64,000 nucleotides of DNA. It comes from Carya illinoinensis. Lineage: Eukaryota > Streptophyta > Magnoliopsida > Fagales > Juglandaceae. Position 1 is the stretch's first letter. Each line of letters begins with the position of its first letter. Location: NCBI RefSeq assembly GCF_018687715.1, contig NC_056759.1:893501-957500 (forward strand), given 5' to 3'. A program made the position numbers and the translations under genes. The notes below the pieces were generated by a model, which searched no databases, had not been told where the DNA came from, and was given only the letters and a program-made list of their open reading frames with translations. Below are positions 59,693 through 64,000 of this stretch, one piece after another.

Positions 59693-62328
59693 ATGGCCCG
59701 GGACGAGTGGGTGAGCGTGGCCATGACGGACGATACGGTTGTGGCCGAGCTCCTCGTGCGGCTCAAGCAATCTCAAGCGGCGTCATCTTCTCTCAAGTCT
59801 TGGACTAGAGCGGTCGTCCCGCTCCGGTGGGGACTGAGGCAGCCACGTTCGAGGTCTGTCTCGTTGAGATGCGATGCCGTTCCACCGATAAAAGAAGCTG
59901 ACTCGACGAGAGGCAGCCCCACCACGCCTCTCTCTTGGAGCGGCGGTGCTTCCCCTTCTGCCACCGCTGACAGCTTCGAAGAGTCCAGCTTCCACGCCAG
60001 CTTTTCTTTCGCTGCCTTCAGATCCAAGGTTATCTCTCGTCTCTCCTCATTCTTCTCTTACTATATCTTCAGCTTCTTTTTCCCACTGCTGGCCGCCTGA
60101 TCTGTGCCGTGTCATAGTTTATTTGTTTGAAAAAAAAACCATCGGAGAGTGTTTTGATTTCCGTCTGAGGAGTGGTGGAGAATGGGGATGAGAAGGATCA
60201 GAGGTTGAGGTTGGGGTTGGGGTTTTTCGCGTGTCCGTCGATGAGACATTTCTCGTCTACGAAATTGCTTTTTAAGGTCATTTTACTATTTTGCCCCGTA
60301 TTAACTGCCTTATTTACTCGGTGTAATTTGTTAGTTTCGAAACTGATGTCCCCTGCGAAAAAGAGGGAAAGAAGAAAGATGGAAACCGATTTTTGTTTTC
60401 CAATTGCCCATGACCAATAAAAACCTTAGTCACCGGGGACAAATCTGTCAATAAATGTTCTATACTTTTTTCTTTTTGCTTAAAAAAATAGTGGTTGTTC
60501 GGAACAGCGGTGACTAATCGGCTAATGAGAGAGTATGTACTCTGATGTAGTCGGAATTGCCCTTGGTATCTTACAGTACAGACGCTCACGTGAAGTCATG
60601 CAAACACGGACTCCGGTCACCTGTCATGTTGTTAGGTTTTTTGATATGACGAAAATATCCTTCGGAAAGTGCCAATAGATTCCGGTGGCGGAACGCAATC
60701 CTGGAAGGGACGGAATTTTGTCAGGAGGAGAAATGGACATGGTTATGATTTGTCCAGAGAAAAGAGGATTAGAGGAAGCTTCAATCTCAAGGCCTTTCGT
60801 CGTCCTTTATGTTTTTGACGATAATACCACCGTGTGGGGGCCTTTGAATACGGGGGGGCGAGGACATTTCGGGGTCAAGGTTTGTGGTTTGGTGGGCCCT
60901 ACTTATGGGAGTGGCCAGAGTGAGAAGGGTGCGCGGTTTGGTGCCTTTTTGTTAGTGCCTCTTGGTTACCGAATAATTCATCAACATTGCGGATATAATT
61001 CCGTGATAAGACGCTGTGAATATCGTTTTTCCCGAAATGGTGTCTACTCTCCATTCCCTCCTCATCACCTGCCCAATCAGTTTGAGGTGAAAAACGCCAA
61101 ACTCCTAATAACCTTGAGTTAAAAATTGTTTATCCCAGTTTAAAAGCATGGCCATCTGTAAAGTCATGCTAGTGCTGTGTGTAATATATCGTGCTGCTAG
61201 TTTTCAGGATTAGAAAGAACGAAAATATGTATTTTGTGGTTTTGAATCTTTGATGGGTCCCGTGAGAAATGGGAACGTACCTGACTTTTTGGAGGAGTTT
61301 GGTGCCGTCGTTGAGTGATAATCTGACGCCACTTGCTACGTTGTCTCTTTTGTTTGGGTCACTGTAATTCTCGTACCCATCTTTGCGTAACTCTGTTTTT
61401 TTCCCCACTTTTGTCGCGGGAAAAATTGTACGATTATGCTTATGTTGGCTTCACTGACGTGTGTTGCACGCATATTTTTCTTTTCAGGGTGTTGCTACAA
61501 GTGAATCCACCGCTACCAAGAGGTCAAGAAGAAAAAAGGTAAAAATCGATATTGTTATGTGAACTATTACAGCTGCGAAATATTCTCGCGAAACTTGAAA
61601 TATTCTGATCCGAAAACTATTTGAAACTCAGACATTTGTTGAACTTAAGGAGGAGGAGAGTTCTCTGTTGAAGGAAAGAATAACTTTGAAAAAGGTGTGT
61701 TCTTGGTGTGCTTTTTACTGACTTTCTACTTTTTTGTACCCCACAATTTATTAGTTCTTTTAAATAATCTTTTACATTCCCTGAATAGGAGTTAGCAACA
61801 CTACGTTCAACTTTTAAGGAACAGAGAGCCAGAAACGAGAGCTTGAAGAGAATAAAGGTGAACGGACTATTATATTTTAATCTTGTCCTTTGATTGTATC
61901 TATGTAATCACTATACAAATTTGCCAACCAGTATTATACAGCAATATCACTAATGGAGTCTACATATTGCACTAAGCTCCTTCCAGTTGTCTTGCGGTTC
62001 TTTCTTTGTTCAACTCTTCTGAAAAGAACATCTTTATGTTTTGCAGCTTGATTCGATCTTGCACTCAACAACAAATCTCAATGCAACTTGTGATGGACTT
62101 GAGAAAGCTGTTTTCAAAGAAACCTACAGGGGAGTAGCCTCCGTTCCTGACCATAATTCTTTGAGTGTACCGGAAAACACCGCAAGTGATGATAACCTGC
62201 AATCAGAACCTTGTGAGGCAGACAAGGCTGCTGCCCCGGCAAGCGATGGCGATTTCTTGCTGCCTGATCTAAATATGATGCCATCTGAGGAAGATTCAAG
62301 TACTGAGACTTTATATGGGATGAGCTGA
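59693..62328 (+). CDS. leucine-zipper protein with basic patch and DLNxxP repression motif, family not recognised
   Basis: Five exons (59693-60028, 61488-61538, 61632-61694, 61789-61857, 62047-62328), all phase 0 and GT-AG, giving 266 residues. The N-terminus (MARDEWVSVAMTDD) leads to LRWGLRQPRSR and a Ser/Thr-Pro segment SPTTPLSWSGGASPS. A basic patch KRSRRKK (123-129) directly precedes heptad leucines at 134, 141, 148, 155 and 169 (162 is Gln), which looks like a short leucine zipper. The canonical bZIP Asn-x7-Arg is absent, so DNA binding is uncertain. DLNMMP at 247-252 fits the DLNxxP type of EAR motif. I infer a nuclear protein, perhaps a repressor or partner of zipper proteins. Intron 1 is about 1.46 kb; the open frame 60685-61122 within it is not supported as a gene. 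Confidence 0.85.
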
Positions 62329-62915
62329 GGATCTCATGTTTGACAGCTTTTCTTCTCCTCACCAAAGGACCTGGTTCCATCAGGCTATCAAATTCTGTTA
62401 CATTGTCATGGCCAAGCACAGAACCTCGTGTAGATGTGACTGTATAAAAACTTCAGTGGAAGTTACCTATCAACTGTTCCATTCTCTCTTTCTTAAATGA
62501 GAAAGAAGTTGAAAAAAAGTTTCGGGAGAGGGATTTCAAGGGTATATTGCAACAATCGTATCGATTGGGCTGCCAATATCCTCAATTGCAGCAACTTCTT
62601 TCTCTGGAAATTTGTCGATGATAAACCAACCCTTTTCTCGATCCTTAAATCGTGCCATTCTTTCTGGTAACACCCAGTTGGACTCACCCGTTGAAAGTAT
62701 TCAAAGTCAACACTTGCATTTTGGGTTTGTTAGTTGATGAAAAGCTTTTATTTTCAAGTAAATTAGACGCCATACATTTGTAGATTGTGGAATAGGACGA
62801 GCCTCTACACGTAGCACCCGCGTTGAGCAGCTAAGAGGTGGGTGGCATCTCCCATGTTTAATTGAAATTTGATGAAATAGCAATTTTAACATCTATATGG
62901 CAATTTTATGTTCTC

Positions 62916-62963
<48 letters not shown>

Positions 62964-64000
62964 TTTTTTAAGAATTGAAGTTCTCCAATTGAATACATGT
63001 TATATATTTTACTTCGTGTGGTAAATGCCAAATGGCACAAGCTTTGGATTACTTTAAAAAATAGTATCCTTTTTCTTTTCATTTTTTTTTATAGAAAACT
63101 TTAAAAAAGTGTATCGATTTCTGTAGTGATGAGTAAGTTCCTGCAATCTTTTTGAAAGAAATTATTAAAAAAAAGGGGGTTATGGAGTAGAGCATCCTCA
63201 CTGGGTTATATAAAATTCTTATTTTTGTAAAATTTGAAGAAAATAGCTCAAAATAGCCATTCAATGAATTATGTATTTTATCACTAATATCCAATTTGCT
63301 ACAATACCACCTCTACATCTATGGCACACTATGCACATTTGTATAAATATTTAATTCATTTCTCTCTCCACTTTTCACTCTATTCATTTCTCTATCTACT
63401 TTTTACTTTATTTAAAATGAATAAAATTTATTAAGAAATATAATATTTAAATGATATAAAAAAATTAAATAAATTAATATATGATATATTGTGAAAATCA
63501 GTATATAAAATTATAAAAAAAAAAAAAAAGTAAAATTTGATAATGTATTTTTAAAAATATAAACCATTAGGAATGTTCAAAGGATACCGAGAAACTATTG
63601 AGGAAGAGCATCAGGTTTGCTTCTATTTTAAGGGCGGGTCTGGCCACCGAGATGAGACACGGAAATCTCAAACATTTTCAAAACTGAGGTGAGATCAAAT
63701 ATCCAAACTCCCATTCATGTAAAACTGAGATAAGATATCTATATTTCAAAAATACTCTATACAACTATTTACCGACATGATAGATCACAAAAACATCGAT
63801 GAGAATATTGTCCATCTTCTGACAAACGTTACTGCGTAAAGGCAAAGGATGGGATCCCCTAAAAGTTAAAAAGAACTCTTTGGATTTTGTTGAGATATAT
63901 TAACATTTGTTAAGAATAATGATTTTTACTAGCCTCTCAAGTATACAAGTAGACTTGTGTAAGGTCTTGATATTTCAAAAAAAGAAAAAGGAAAAAAAAA
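62329..64000. other. 3' flank and intergenic to window end
   Basis: 3' untranslated region of the zipper gene, a 47-base C run, AT-rich sequence at 63420-63560 and a possible diverged MITE at about 63640-63790 (GAGATGAGACACGG, AAACTGAGATAAGATAT). No gene recognised. Confidence 0.5.
62917..62963. repeat. homopolymer of 47 C
   Basis: An uninterrupted C run bordered by TTCTCA and TTTTTTAAG. Nothing else in the window approaches it. It may form i-motif/G-quadruplex DNA, or be an assembly artefact. Confidence 0.9.

Noticed and set aside
60685..61122. 145-codon open frame within intron 1 of the zipper gene
   Set aside because: No recognisable domain, and flanking exons splice cleanly across it.

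Overview
The window looks like nuclear DNA of a woody eudicot. It is AT-rich, has genes with GT-AG introns, long intergenic stretches, dinucleotide microsatellites, a Ty1/copia element and many short terminal-inverted-repeat (MITE-like) elements. Fagales (walnut/hickory/oak relatives) is my guess from the look of the MITEs and the copia gag, but this is low confidence.

Layout. 1-1052 (minus): broken class V chitinase (GH18), cut by the window edge. 1967-7608 (minus): structurally complete Ty1/copia-type element with 422/428-bp LTRs and AGTAG target duplications. Its gag is nearly open, its pol is decayed, and an open ORF with its own TATA box runs antisense to it. 11300-12148 (plus): single-finger C2H2 protein with two EAR-like motifs. 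15327-17749 (plus): three-exon PPPDE/DeSI-like peptidase. 19226-20239: about 1 kb element with long imperfect terminal inverted repeats. 22433-23482 (minus): DUF868 protein. 30497-31183 and 33199-33878 (both minus): tandem ERF003-like AP2/ERF factors. 37808-43854 (plus): eleven-exon plastid aspartate aminotransferase locus, disrupted by an 8-bp deletion and a 1-bp insertion and carrying an LTR-element-like insertion in intron 2. 45382-48572 (minus): ten-exon receptor-like kinase of the At5g11020/At4g32000 type, apparently intact. 55502-56062 (plus): small basic protein with a PNRC-like proline motif. 59693-62328 (plus): five-exon leucine-zipper protein with a DLNxxP repression motif. The tail contains a run of 47 C.

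The genes are not an operon. Their order does match a conserved eudicot microsynteny block (ZFP - PPPDE - DUF868 - ERF003 - plastid AspAT - receptor kinase) that I recall from several duplicated Arabidopsis segments. The AspAT is therefore probably the positional ortholog of ASP5, which makes its inactivation notable. The least explained object is the antisense ORF at 3338-3763. It has a TATA box, a leader and a poly(A)-like signal of its own, and it is intact inside an otherwise ruined pol region.
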